Origin: Corinectria fuckeliana
Lineage: Eukaryota; Ascomycota; Sordariomycetes; Hypocreales; Nectriaceae
Assembly (NCBI GenBank): GCA_019137255.1
Contig: WPDH01000001.1
Span: 44,370 to 108,369 of the forward strand
Length of the DNA: 64,000 nt
Direction: 5' to 3'
The notes under the pieces are model-generated. The model worked only from the letters and a program-made list of their open reading frames with translations, made no database searches and was not told the DNA's origin. Positions 1 through 9,767 of the stretch are shown here, piece after piece; the stretch's first letter is position 1, and every line of letters starts with the position of its first letter. Made by a program: the position numbers and the translations under genes.

Positions 1-933
1 AGCCACCAGAGGACATGGCCCGTTGGCATTCTGGATCAGAATGGGAGATGTACGGGGGTTTTTTGGTGCAGTCGTGTCGTGCCACTTGATGTTCTTGACC
101 TGGTATGTTTCTGCGCCGTCGACCTGTTGTCGCGAAGGCTTCCAGGTTGGTTTGTCGGTTGGTTTGTCGGTTGATGGTCTGGGCGGCAGTGGCGGCTTTG
201 CCTCATCCAGCTCCGCGACTTCTGCGTCTATCAAGTTCCAGTCCTCGGTTGCCTTGGCTTTACCCTTGGTTGATCCCAAGTCATCCCACACGTGCGTCTC
301 ATCTGTGAACTCATCAGGTAAGGCGTTCATTGGCTGCGCGGGAACCTTGTTCTTTCCGAGAGGATCCTCGTCCCAGGCGGGAGACGAGCTTCGGGATGGC
401 AGAGATATCAGCGCAGGCGACGAAGCCGGCTGGGGCATGGGAGTCTTTTCCCAAGGGTCCTTGGGCGGAGGCGACGGACCGAGCTGGGGAACGGCAATAT
501 TCTCCCAGGTGTCCTTGGAACCCGGTGCGTCAAACTGCGAGGACGCATTTGGCTCTCTCGCAGGTTGCCACGGGTTGCTAGGCTCCAGGCTCAACTTGGA
601 CAGGGACTCGGCTGGGTCCTGGACCTTTTTCCGCAGGAACGGGTTCGTTTCGGCTCTGTTGCCACCAGGCTTCATAGAAGAAGGTGTCCCATCTAGTGGC
701 AGGGTGTCGGTGTTCTTCGCGTCGCCCCAGACCGACTCCTCCTCTTGTTCCATGGTCGCAAACGCTCCGCCCGGTCGCAACGCAGCGGGAACGGTTTGGG
801 AGCTTTGTCCCTCACGCCGCGCGACATCCTTCCATCCTTCGCCTCCGTCTGCCCAGGGGTTACTGGACACTGGCTTCGGTTCTGACCCTTCGATCGGGGC
901 CTGAGTGTCGTGTGGGGGTCTTTCAGAGGCCAT
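1..933 (-). CDS. MINDY-type (FAM63-like) deubiquitinase, N-terminal part, cut by window edge
   Basis: The ATG is at 933-931 and the frame stays open to base 1, giving 311 residues of a longer protein. The first ~270 residues look disordered and rich in Pro, Ser, Asp and Trp, with several NPW/DPW-type short motifs. The MINDY catalytic domain begins near residue 272 (YQVKNIKWHDT) and reaches QNANGPCPLVA at residues 301-311. In this family the Cys of NGPCPL is the catalytic nucleophile, here Cys307. MINDY enzymes trim Lys48-linked polyubiquitin. The catalytic His and the rest of the fold lie beyond the left edge. The open frame on the opposite strand is a shadow. Identity rests on the NGPCPL block and its upstream strand and is fairly secure; the specific paralogue is not. 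Confidence 0.88.
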   Translation of the reverse strand, partial: MASERPPHDTQAPIEGSEPKPVSSNPWADGGEGWKDVARREGQSSQTVPAALRPGGAFATMEQEEESVWGDAKNTDTLPLDGTPSSMKPGGNRAETNPFLRKKVQDPAESLSKLSLEPSNPWQPAREPNASSQFDAPGSKDTWENIAVPQLGPSPPPKDPWEKTPMPQPASSPALISLPSRSSSPAWDEDPLGKNKVPAQPMNALPDEFTDETHVWDDLGSTKGKAKATEDWNLIDAEVAELDEAKPPLPPRPSTDKPTDKPTWKPSRQQVDGAETYQVKNIKWHDTTAPKNPRTSPILIQNANGPCPLVA

Positions 934-1633
934 GGCGGCCTTGCACAGCGGTAATGTGCAAAGCTACTGTCGTACTGGCAACAAGCGGGGTCGTGCGAGT
1001 GGAAGCTTCGGAAGCTCGATCCTGGGTTTCTAGCGACAATAGTCACGGTTCAATAGCCAAGATGCTGTCGCCGCGGCAGTACGCTATCAGCCACGAATGT
1101 CGTCGATAGAATGCTCTGCCTGGACGATCTCGTACTTGGTCGTATTGAAGCTCAGTGTCGTCACTGCGGATCTAGTCCCGCTCGTGGCGGTGCAGCGTAG
1201 GTTTGAAATGTCCACGTGGAGTGAATCAAGGCGAAGCGACGGCAGCAACTTGATTGACTCTTGTGGAATCGACTCCAGGCACCGGAATTCATGGGCATTG
1301 AAACGTAGTTGAAGGATCAAGCTTGCGCGTCGGTGCAGCTGGAAGGAGTGCCCCGCCGCCAGGTCATCCAGGTCATCCAGCCACGCACCGCCACAGATGA
1401 CGTGGGCGTCGTTCCATACGATACCTTGGTGGCCAGGAATGCGGGCTGGATCGCTGCACGTCAGTTCGCCGATAGGGATGCCGTCGACTACCTAGATAGA
1501 CACTTGAAACTGTTCCTTATTACTGCTGTACGAATCACAGGATGCTCCTAGGTCTGCTCGCTACCCTCAAAATGCCACAACGCCAACTCCCAGCCATCAC
1601 CCATACAAGAACACTATATCCAGCTGGTCAGCC
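934..1633. other. intergenic region; one unproven minus-strand open frame
   Basis: No recognised gene. On the minus strand a frame is open from about 1479 down to a stop at 1087-1089 (131 codons, no in-frame ATG). It is preceded by CTAG, which could be a splice acceptor. An ATG near 1600 could supply an 11-codon first exon ending before GTAGCG. The predicted peptide matches no family I recognise, so it is not called as a gene. Confidence 0.3.
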
Positions 1634-2743
1634 TCATCGGCCAATGCCCAAGTTCTGTAGTCTCTCGCACGACGGCATGGTGTACGTTTCCGCTACTGCC
1701 ATCTTCTCCGGGTCCTGGTAGAACCACCCCTGGGCTTGGTCCCTCAACCTCTGCCGGTAGGTTAACTCGTTGTCGCATTCACTCTTTAGATGCCTCACGA
1801 GGTTCACCTCGGCCGTGCGGTCGAGCTTGTTGAGCTTTCCGTCCGTAAGGCCAGAAACATCATCGGGATTGACAAAGTACTCGACGCCTAGGTTAGGCGT
1901 CATGCGGCCTTCCGTATATGGATGTAGCGGGTGGTCGTAAACCATGCGGGGGGCCGAGGACGAGGTCGAAGAGTCGCCCGAGAAAATGGATGTGACAATC
2001 GGTAGAACGAAGAAGAGGATGATTGGTAAAAGGCCGAGGAACGTCTGGAGAGGACTCGATTCCTGTCGGGCGCCCTGGGTGGCCTCTCGGGGCCTTGTTC
2101 GTGGCCTGGCGCCGCCAAATTGGTGCACCCGGATTCCAGGGCCTCCACCAAAGTTGAAGACGAACTGAGGGCCAGTATCGAAACCTGTTCTGTCAGCGTT
2201 GGTCTCGTCTCAATGTGCGGGAATACTACCTCCAAACTGCCCTCCTCCAAAACCTTGGCCGCCAAAGAACCTGGCAAACATCTCCTCGGGGGTCAACTCG
2301 TCTTCAAATCCACCCCGACCCATACCCCCGCCTTGTTGCCGTTGCTCGAAGCCAGAGAAGGGGTTCTGCGCGCGGGCACTCTCAAATCGACTATCGGGAT
2401 CCGTTCCGTACTGGTCAAACTTCTCGCGCTTCTCCTTGTCGCCCAAGATACCGAATGCCCGGCTGACCATTTTGAAAGCCTCGTCGGCGTGCTGATGTCC
2501 ATTTTTGTCGGGATGCGTCAGAAGCGACTGCTTCCGGTATGCCTTTTTAATCTCGCTTTCCGTACATGTCGTCTTGACGCTCTCGATGTTGAGAATATCA
2601 TAAAAGGCTGTGGCATTGCATTTTCGGATTCGAATGACGGCAGCCTCCTGCTCCGGCGTGAAACCTCGCCCTTGGTTGCCCTGGTTGTGGTCGCGGTTAC
2701 GGGCCGAACCGGTATCGGCTCCAGAGGCGGTTGCGCTCGGCAT
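1634..2743 (-). CDS. ER-membrane DnaJ protein (Hlj1 / DNAJB12-14 type)
   Basis: Two exons, complement(join(1634..2184,2230..2743)), 354 residues. The 45-nt intron 2185-2229 is inferred from frame continuity (exon 1 ends in phase 1, acceptor AACAG). A J domain covers about residues 45-113 with HPD at 77-79, followed by a Gly/Phe-rich linker with FGGQGFGGG. A single hydrophobic segment lies at about 217-237, and the C-terminal DUF1977-like part follows (HPLHPYTE, YFVNP, and a Cys/Trp-containing tail). This order is that of tail-region-anchored ER J proteins. They present the J domain to cytosolic Hsp70 and assist ER-associated degradation of membrane proteins. The intron is short but typical for this genome. 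The family call is strong; assignment as HLJ1 orthologue is by architecture only. Confidence 0.88.
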
Positions 2744-3361
2744 CGATGGTAGTCACAAAGGTCGGGGTAGTTTCGCGTGGGTGGTCTCGTCGTCTTCGTT
2801 ACGGCTCGGTGGATTCCGCAAGGTGGCTTCTTCGGATGATGTCGCGAATTCGTGCGTCAAGGGGAGGGGAACACCGGATCTTGTTGTATATAGTCAAGTC
2901 CGGTCGGCCACGAGATTGAAAGCGACAAGCAGTTTGAAACAGTGATGGGTGAGATGGAAAAGTGGTCTTGTCGGACAATCCCTGGAGCCTCTTTGTTACC
3001 ATCGCGAGTCCTCAATGCCACGTGATGCCCCACTGAAAGCTACCCTAGACTACTTACAAGAGCAAAAAAATTGACAAATGCCTGAATAATACTCCAGGAT
3101 AAACGCCACAGAGAGTTAAATATCGGTCTGTTTGATCGGGAATTTTTAATACAGACACTGAGAAAATCTGCTTGTCGACAAAGAGGCTGGGTCATGTCAT
3201 ACAAGTGAGCGGTATCAGGTATATGCAGCAGTTTGATGCTAAACTACCTCGTAAGTACGGATACTAAACCATCGCACCTAGTCCTTGACGCGAGACAACG
3301 GCTTCATATGTAGACTGAACTATGTACACGAAATCACTTTCCATTGCATGTAGACGCACCC
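2744..3361. other. intergenic region
   Basis: Holds the promoter of the J-protein gene and the 3' flank of the endoglucanase gene. A CCACGTGAT sequence lies near 3018. Nothing else is recognised. Confidence 0.5.
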
Positions 3362-4446
3362 TTACGCCCCGATAAACTCCTGGATCTCAGACAGGTAGTT
3401 GACATAAGCAGTGCCGCTCGGAGGCTCCATGCTGAACATGTAGTCTGCCCACCATGGCCCAGCAGCCCACCACAACCAGCCGGTCCACACGTCCGAGTTG
3501 TCGAGAAGATGCTGCAACTCGCCACGGATAGCGGTGATACACTGATCGTTGACGCCGCCGGCAGTCTCACCAAGAACACCCAGCTTGCCGTTCTCCTTGA
3601 GCCAAGCAGTGGCCGCCGCGAGACGCTCCGCGCCGATGGTGCTGCTGACGCAAGTCTCAGCGGTGCCGGAGCCGTCCGAGTCGAGGTACTGGTGCATCTC
3701 GTAGACGATCTTGTTCTGAGGGTCCGTAAGGTCCTTGAGCGAGTCGCCGTTGCCGCTGGAGACCCAGGTCCATGCGCCCGTATACGAGTTGCCTTCGACA
3801 AAGATGTACTGCGACGTAGCGCCTGCAGCACGGATGCCATTGATGGCGGCTTGGTTCAGCTCAGCAACTAGAGAGTTCTCCATGTCATGGTACTCGTTGT
3901 TGGTGTCAAAAATGACGAGATCGTTGTCAGCGAAGCGCTTGGCAACGGTTGTCCAAAAGCTGCCAAAACCATCCACATCGGTGATGATGTTGTCGTAGTA
4001 TCGACCAAAGTTGTGGGGGTTGACGACCGCGTGAGCGTTCCTGTTCATTTTAGCCATGCGCGTTTCTCGAGAGGTATCGCGGAACTTACTGGCCCGTGAT
4101 GTGGGTGATGACCTGCTCAAGCCCGCTAAAGTAGGTCTCGTTGATTGCACCCGTCAACTCGTCGGGAACGGCACGTTCCATTCGGAAGCCCACGCGGAAC
4201 GTGTTCATCCCGGTAGCAATTAAGGTCTACAAGATCAGCGACATTGGACATTTAGAAAACGAGGAAAGCACCGACATCGATAGCAGCCGTGTCCGGCCAT
4301 ATGTAGTCCTTGTTGAGTGCACCAGGCAGGGTGCCCGATCCAAATTCACCACCGGCTTCGTTGGCACCGGTAAAGAGAAACTCGCCCGCACAAGCGGCTT
4401 GGACGAGGGATGCGCCTGCAGCCGCAGTAAGAATTGGGAACCGCAT
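3362..4446 (-). CDS. secreted GH5 endo-beta-1,4-glucanase
   Basis: Three exons, complement(join(3362..4040,4090..4226,4276..4446)), 328 residues; both introns are 49 nt. The start at 4446 gives MRFPILTAAAG with a signal peptide to about residue 17; an upstream in-frame ATG at 4518 would spoil it. The mature protein enters the GH5 fold directly (FLFTGANEAGGEFG, then WPDT, FRVGF, NPHNFGRY), so it has no CBM1 cellulose-binding module, unlike Trichoderma EGII. The acid/base is Glu152 in DTNNEYHDM and the nucleophile is Glu261 in GETAGG. The enzyme should cut internal bonds of cellulose outside the cell. The first intron donor is GTCGGT, weaker than usual, but frame and homology both require it. 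The family resembles GH5 subfamily 5. Confidence 0.92.
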
Positions 4447-4535
4447 GATTGAAGTGAAAGTATCTCGATCAACGAGAAGGAAAGAATGAATGCGTCTGAG
4501 AATAGATAGTCCTGACACCGGGCAGTCCGGGCAAG

Positions 4536-4547
4536 CGACTTATATAC
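4536..4547 (-). promoter_or_regulatory. probable TATA box of the endoglucanase gene
   Basis: On the minus strand the sequence reads TATATAAG about 90-95 bp upstream of the ATG at 4446, a usual distance for an inducible fungal gene. No transcription start is known. Confidence 0.45.
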
Positions 4548-5174
4548 GTATGAGCAGCCACAGGTGCTATATGTACAGCACGATATTTACATGGAAAGAA
4601 ACAACCTACATCCGTCTACGTTACATATTGGGGACTTGACCAATCTTGGCGAAGGATACCCATCTTCGGGAAATAAGAGTTTGTTTGAAACAGGGGATGT
4701 ACCCCCTAGCCCTATATTGGATATCCTAGAAGGCGGTCCAAACACTTGGGTACTTTCGGATGTCGCCTTCTTCGGCTTACCGCTAATACTCAGTAAATTC
4801 ATACACCTTAGCGCCTTCAATAATTGGCCAGCATTAAGGAACGTCCACCTAAGTTGTCGGGGATGAGATTAAGGAGACGCTAAGCTGTATGAATTAATTG
4901 AGTATTTGCGGTATAAATCTAGAACGGAACGAGACCTCCGTAGGGTTAAGTTAACTCACAAGAGATCGCACAGTGTTGTATTCGGAATAATTCATCACCT
5001 CGCATTCTCGAAGCTCACTAGTCTTAAGAACTGGATGTTTCCGACTAAGCACTTGAAACCCGAGACAATGCTCCGGCTCGGCTCGTTGGTGGATCGAATT
5101 TTCCGGGTAAACCATCGCGCGATCCAGATTGATGAAGGATGACGGCCCAAGCGGCCCCTTACCGACCCCGGAAC

Positions 5175-5184
5175 ATCACGTGAT
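5175..5184. promoter_or_regulatory. ATCACGTGAT palindrome upstream of mitochondrial S19
   Basis: A perfect 10-bp palindrome with a CACGTG core, 100 bp upstream of the ATG at 5284. CACGTG is the core bound by bHLH factors such as Cbf1. The same core recurs before TAF10 and MRE11 in this window. Confidence 0.45.
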
Positions 5185-5283
5185 CGGACAAACTTGCGGA
5201 AAAACCCCCTGCCTGTCGTCTCTGTCGCGAATTGAGGCTCATGATGCCGATAGAAAACTCGTTGACGACATGTGCCAGTGATA

Positions 5284-5710
5284 ATGCAGGCGACACGGGT
5301 TCTCCTCAAGCGCTCCGTGTGGAAGGGTAAGCCCCTTCGAACCTGGTCTTTAGCTATGGAGGCACTGACAATATTCTAGGTCCACACCTCGTTCCGTAAG
5401 CTGCCTATCGCCCGAGTTCCATCCGAGGCCGTCCTAACCTCGATAGCCTCCCCATCGTCTGGCCCAAGAACCAAGGCGACAAGGTCCCTCCCGTCCGAAC
5501 TCAAGCCCGATCCGCGACGATCCTGCCCAACTTTGTGGGACTCAGGTTTGAGGTGCACAATGGGCGCGACTATCACCAGGTGACCATCACCGAGGACATG
5601 GTTGGACATAAGCTTGGCGAGTTCTCACCGTAAGCGAGGCTCCGGCGTTGGAAACGCATCTGCTGACGTTAGACAGGACCCGAAAGCCGAACATTTGGGA
5701 TAAGAGGTAG
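5284..5710 (+). CDS. mitochondrial small-subunit ribosomal protein uS19m
   Basis: Four exons, join(5284..5326,5380..5395,5447..5629,5677..5710), 91 residues, with introns of 53, 51 and 47 nt. Exon 2 is only 16 nt, so simple ORF finding misses the gene. The protein starts MQATRVLLKRSVWKGP and contains the S19 signature: RTQARSATILPNFVG, then FEVHNG, then ITEDMVGHKLGEF and a TRKP tail. S19 sits in the head of the small ribosomal subunit next to S13 and contacts the tRNA region. The organellar form is inferred from the basic leader and the WPKNQGDK insert before RTQARSA. All splice junctions restore the frame, with branch sites ACTGAC, CCTAAC and GCTGAC. Confidence 0.9.
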
Positions 5711-5973
5711 AGAGATCCGGGGTATACTATGTAAAAGGACTGTAATCATTACGCAATCTTGGACCTTACTTGAAGCGACATGAAACGGACGCCGAAGGTG
5801 TGAATGCGACGAACACAACGGAGCACATCGAGACTGAACGAGGCGATGCGGGCTTGACTGAAAGCAATCTATTGCGACCACTGTGAGGCCATGACCGGTC
5901 TGACATCTGGCCTCCCATGCGCCAAACCTGTAACGCCTAGACTATATGCAACTAAGCCCATCCATCCGTAACC

Positions 5974-6595
5974 TCATCGATAAAACTCGCTTCTCTTGAC
6001 GTTAACTCCGTATTCCCCAACCGCCATTCCCAGATCCTCCATCGTCAGGACCGTCCTGTTCTGGCTGCCACCCTGCCCACCGCCGCCGTAGCCCGGGCGC
6101 TGAATGCCCAGCGGCGCGCCCTTGTCTTGGGTCTTGCTGCCCGGGGGCCCCACCGGCTGCCCGGGGACCGGGAACCCGGCTGCCGCGCCCAGCGAGCCCA
6201 TGGGGTTGTTGGCGTTGGTGTTCGACGCGCGGATGCGGCTGTACTGGTATGCGTCGGCTGCAATGTCGGCGATGAACTTTTGGGTGGCGAGGGCGAGGAG
6301 GCGTGCCAGGCGAGGGTCGGTTTGCGGAGGGGGGGGCAGACCGGCCTTGGTCATGTAGTAATTTGTGACGGCATCGGGAATCTGGACGGTTAGAAGAGGT
6401 CGATGTAGAGGGGTAAGTAAGCAGACTTACGATGGGAGCGCAGTCGTCCATCTTATTCAGGAACTCTCGTAGAGAAGTATCCTTTCGCGTCGGCATTCGC
6501 GACTCGAGGCCGGGCGGCATAGGCGGGGGAGCATCATTCGTTTCGGTTGGAGCAGCGGGAGGCTGCTCGGTCTTTTCGGGTGCCTCGCTAGCCAT
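5974..6595 (-). CDS. TAF10: TFIID/SAGA subunit TAF10
   Basis: Two exons, complement(join(5974..6381,6431..6595)), 190 residues; one 49-nt intron with CTAAC branch. The N-terminal ~40 residues are acidic and Pro-rich. The histone-fold region runs LREFLNKMDDCAPI, IPDAVTNYYMTKAGL, then RLLALATQKFIADIAADAYQY, and ends TMEDLGMAVGEYGVNVKR. A Gly/Pro/Gln insert (about residues 115-165) separates the last helices, as in other filamentous fungi. TAF10 heterodimerises with TAF8 or TAF3 in TFIID and with SPT7 in SAGA, acting in RNA polymerase II initiation. The intron falls inside the conserved CAPI/IPDA motif, which makes the model unambiguous. Confidence 0.93.
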
Positions 6596-7097
6596 CTTGA
6601 TGTTGATGAAAGTTTGGTGATGATTGTGATGGAGTTGAACGTTCCGAGAGGATGACGCGCTCGGGTAGTCACGTGATCGATCGTCAGGCAGGATTGAGTT
6701 GAAGCTCTCCGGGTGGCATTACAGTGCTAGACTTACGACCGGTTGCACGATCAGACGTAAGAGCACCCGCGAAATAGACCACATGTAACGAATTCATTCA
6801 TTGCAGTTCATCTCGGGCCATGAGTTTCTTAGAAGCGCGCGGAACTTGAATTATTGCGGACGCCGCGATTCCGCCCGCGACCCATTCAAAGCCCTTGCCT
6901 AAATTGCAATCTATATTCGCCTTGAAATCAAAGCCCCGTGCCTCAAACCGTAAGCCGTGGGCGCCATATATTACCGCCTTCGACCCCCCAAACCAACGCC
7001 ATCCATGCAGCTCCAGTCGGAGTGTCGGCCGAAACAGCCTGTCGTGTTACATAGGTACTCGATTTGCGCGCAAACCGGACCGTCATTCAGTCGTGGT
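6596..7097. other. intergenic region with TCACGTGA site
   Basis: Upstream flank of TAF10 and 3' flank of ERD2. TCACGTGA lies at 6669-6676, about 74 bp before the TAF10 ATG. Short open frames here (for example 6895-7457 on the plus strand) overlap the ERD2 exon or show no family signal. Confidence 0.45.
6669..6676. promoter_or_regulatory. TCACGTGA palindrome upstream of TAF10
   Basis: Perfect 8-bp palindrome with a CACGTG core, 74 bp upstream of the TAF10 ATG at 6595. Placement matches the sites before uS19m and MRE11. Confidence 0.45.
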
Positions 7098-7905
7098 TTA
7101 GACGGGCAGCTTGAACTTCTTGCCCTTGAGGACCTTGGTGTAGTAGACGTAGAAGAAGTCCGTGTACAGAACCGTCTGGATGAGACCAGCGATAATGGCA
7201 ATCCAGTCAATCTTGTACTTGTCTGCAGGCTCCATCAGGTATCGGTAGATCCAGTTGGGGATGTACAAGGCGCGGTAGCTACCAAGGGCGAAGAGGTAGT
7301 GGGTCGTGATGGTCTCGGCCTCGCCAGTTCGCTGCAGCATGAAGAGCTGGGGGAGGATGGCCACCGACTCAAGCCAGATAGAAAACGCCCAGAGAATCTC
7401 TTTAAGAGTGTACTTGTAGGGGAAGATGACGGCGAGAGTGACAGCAGCGATGAGTAGGTACTGGACGCGAAAGGTGTCGACATTCGGATCGTTGGTGGGC
7501 TTGTAGGCGTTGGTCATGAGGTAGATGATGTATCCCTGGGAGCCGAGGAAGAGGACCTTGAAGATGAAGTTGTAGATGCTGTCCGTCGAGAAGATATCTG
7601 CGCGAGTTAGAGCGGGTTGCCGGTGGAGGGCCGGGAGCGTGGCGTCGTACCGAGGTATCGAGTAATGTAGACAAACATGTACAGCGCTTGGGACTTGAAG
7701 GAGATGCCAGAACAGCTCTGTTGCTATCAGTGGGCGTCCACGTCTGGAAATCCATGTCATGTACTAACGTTGAGCTGGGTCATCTTGTGCAGCAGGATGA
7801 GGATGCTGCCCAGGTGGGAAAAGTCCGCTGTAGCATGGTCAGCGAATGCGCGGGCCGCCCTGCTTGGCTGTACGCACCAGCGATGCGGAAGACGTTCAAC
7901 GTCAT
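7098..7905 (-). CDS. ERD2: ER lumen protein retaining receptor (K/HDEL receptor)
   Basis: Four exons, complement(join(7098..7597,7651..7717,7769..7827,7878..7905)), 217 residues; introns 53, 51 and 50 nt. Exon 1 encodes just nine residues. The protein reads MTLNVFRIAADFSHLGSIL, SCSGISFKSQ, then TRYLDIF, and ends GKKFKLPV. This is the seven-helix ERD2 family at its usual length. The receptor binds C-terminal HDEL/KDEL signals of escaped ER residents in the Golgi and returns them in COPI vesicles; the lysine-rich cytosolic tail is the COPI sorting signal. All junctions are fixed by conserved residues. Confidence 0.95.
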
Positions 7906-8610
7906 GGCGATGAATGGACCGGGGGCGCGAAGCTATCGAGGGAGGTCAAAGCTGCCGGGCGAGCAGCGGGAGGTAGCGGATGGCAGTCGGCGCACGGGGA
8001 GTCGATGAAGCCGGGATGAACGCAATTGGAGTCGAGTCGAGTCTGGATGGTTGGAGTTGAGGCAGTGAGCGTGAGCTGGACCTCGAATCCCGGAAAAAGG
8101 ACACGACGCGATTGCAAGCTCATTGGACCGTGCCGTTAGTGTGTATTGGCACTGGCCTGGATCCACTGGTCGGTGGCTGGTGCTCCAAGTCAGTGGGAAA
8201 TGTGGCGAAGCATGGGGGTCCATGACTACTTAAGTATCCAGTAGGCCTATGTACTTGACTACCGTACCTAGATTACAGTGGAACAGCAAAGACAACTCCT
8301 GATCGGGATGACATGCCATCTTGGGAGATCAAGTGATGGCCGTGTACGAGGCTCGGGCCTAACTCCAACGCGAGATTCGGTGTTATTATTCTTGACTGTC
8401 ATCTGGATGTCGCCGACCGGTGGCTTAGCACTCTGTGGCCCAGCCTGATCTAGGCACTGAGACAGTGACGTATTACAAAGCACACCGAATATGCCCGAAC
8501 AGATCTCGAGATCAGCTATATCTTGCATGCCAACCATCTGTACCATATCATTTATCCCCAAGATCTATCTACACCTTTTTGACGGCACTATAATCAACAC
8601 TAAAATCATC
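7906..8610. other. intergenic region between divergent ERD2 and UBL-WLM genes
   Basis: Bidirectional upstream region of 705 bp. No RNA gene or recognised motif. Overlapping short frames are not conserved. Confidence 0.5.
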
Positions 8611-9642
8611 ATGGCAGACCCAATGTCAGACACCTCTGAGGGTTCGCTCACCATCTCGGTCACCCATCGCAAGTCCATCTACGACTTCATCTTCCGCGAT
8701 GACGCCACCATCACCGACCTGTTCGACGAAATCGAAGCCACTCTCGATATCCCCTTCGACAATCAAAAGATCCTCGCACCAAAATGCCCTCTCCTCAAAG
8801 CCCCCCTCAAGGACCCGCACATGCCCCTGCAAGACCTCAAGGGCAAGACTCTGACTCTGGTGGGTTCATGCGCCGACGATGTCCAGGCCGTTCAGAAGAT
8901 GGCCGTGAGAGTCGCAAATCGAAACGCAGCGCGTGTCGCCTACCGGACCAAAGCCAAACCCGCGTCGAAGCGAAGGCCCGAGGACTCACACTATACGTTC
9001 CTGCAAGTTCGTCCGCTGCAGGGTCTGCCGCATCCGGAACGAAGCCAGGCGCTGCTCATGCGACTCAAGGAGGACCCCGGGATCCTCGCAGCCATGCGCA
9101 AGCACAAGTTTACAGTCGCGCTCTTGACCGAGATGGAACCTCTTGCAAACACCCAAAGCAACCACGAGGGAACATCGAGACTCCTCGGCTTGAACCGCAA
9201 CAAGGGAGAAGTCATCGAGCTGCGGCTGCGGACGGATGCGCACGACGGATACCGCGACTATAAGACGATCCGCAACACGTTGTGCCACGAACTCGCGCAC
9301 AACGTCTACGGGCCTCATGACCGCGTCTTCTGGGATCTTTGCCGCCAAATCGAGCAGGAAGTTCAGATTGCCGACTGGAAGTCAGGGGGCCACACCGTCG
9401 GCGAGTCCTCGCACTACACCGTCTCGGGCGAAGACGAGCACGAGGAGCATGAGGACGAGGGGGGCTGGACAGGCGGGGAATTCATGCTTGGAGGCGTTCG
9501 AGATCCGACGGCAGGGATGACCAGACGGGAGATTCTGGCAGAAGCAGCATTGGAGAGGCAGCGCAGGCAGGTTGATGCAGAGCGGAAGGTGTTGGAGTCG
9601 ACAGACAAACGACGAGGCCCACCGCATGATGAGACGAAGTAA
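8611..9642 (+). CDS. ubiquitin-like / WLM-domain metalloprotease-like protein
   Basis: Single exon, 343 residues. I choose the ATG at 8611 (good context, MADPMSD) over 8491, because the extra 40 residues are low in homology signal and lie in the probable leader. An N-terminal ubiquitin-like domain covers about residues 12-85. The WLM (Wss1-like metalloprotease) domain follows from about residue 135, with zinc ligands His226 and His230 in HELAH and His236 in the following GPHD, and Glu227 as the catalytic base. A charged, Gly-rich C-terminal tail follows. The UBL+WLM pair is a known fungal/plant architecture, related to Wss1/SPRTN proteases that clear DNA-protein crosslinks. The role of this subfamily is less well established, so the substrate is an inference. 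Confidence 0.88.
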   Translation: MADPMSDTSEGSLTISVTHRKSIYDFIFRDDATITDLFDEIEATLDIPFDNQKILAPKCPLLKAPLKDPHMPLQDLKGKTLTLVGSCADDVQAVQKMAVRVANRNAARVAYRTKAKPASKRRPEDSHYTFLQVRPLQGLPHPERSQALLMRLKEDPGILAAMRKHKFTVALLTEMEPLANTQSNHEGTSRLLGLNRNKGEVIELRLRTDAHDGYRDYKTIRNTLCHELAHNVYGPHDRVFWDLCRQIEQEVQIADWKSGGHTVGESSHYTVSGEDEHEEHEDEGGWTGGEFMLGGVRDPTAGMTRREILAEAALERQRRQVDAERKVLESTDKRRGPPHDETK

Positions 9643-9767
9643 CTTGGATACAGTATTGGGAAAGTTTTGGAAACCCATAGAGATAGGAGCATAACCGGAA
9701 AGAACAAAATGCTATATTCTTAAACGTAATCTGTTACGTGTACTTGATTGACTTGCTGTGTTGTAAG

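Larger units (their letters stand above)
4447..5283. other. intergenic region between divergent GH5 and mitochondrial S19 genes
   Basis: This is a shared upstream region. 4560-4870 is open on both strands but the predicted peptides match nothing and composition is intergenic. An ATCACGTGAT palindrome lies at 5175-5184, about 100 bp before the S19 start. Confidence 0.5.

Noticed and set aside
23..904. Plus-strand open frame of 293 codons
   Set aside because: It lies opposite the MINDY gene, whose translation carries the NGPCPL motif; the plus-strand peptide has no family signal.
5376..5609. Minus-strand 77-codon frame
   Set aside because: Opposite the third exon of the mitochondrial S19 gene, which has clear family motifs.
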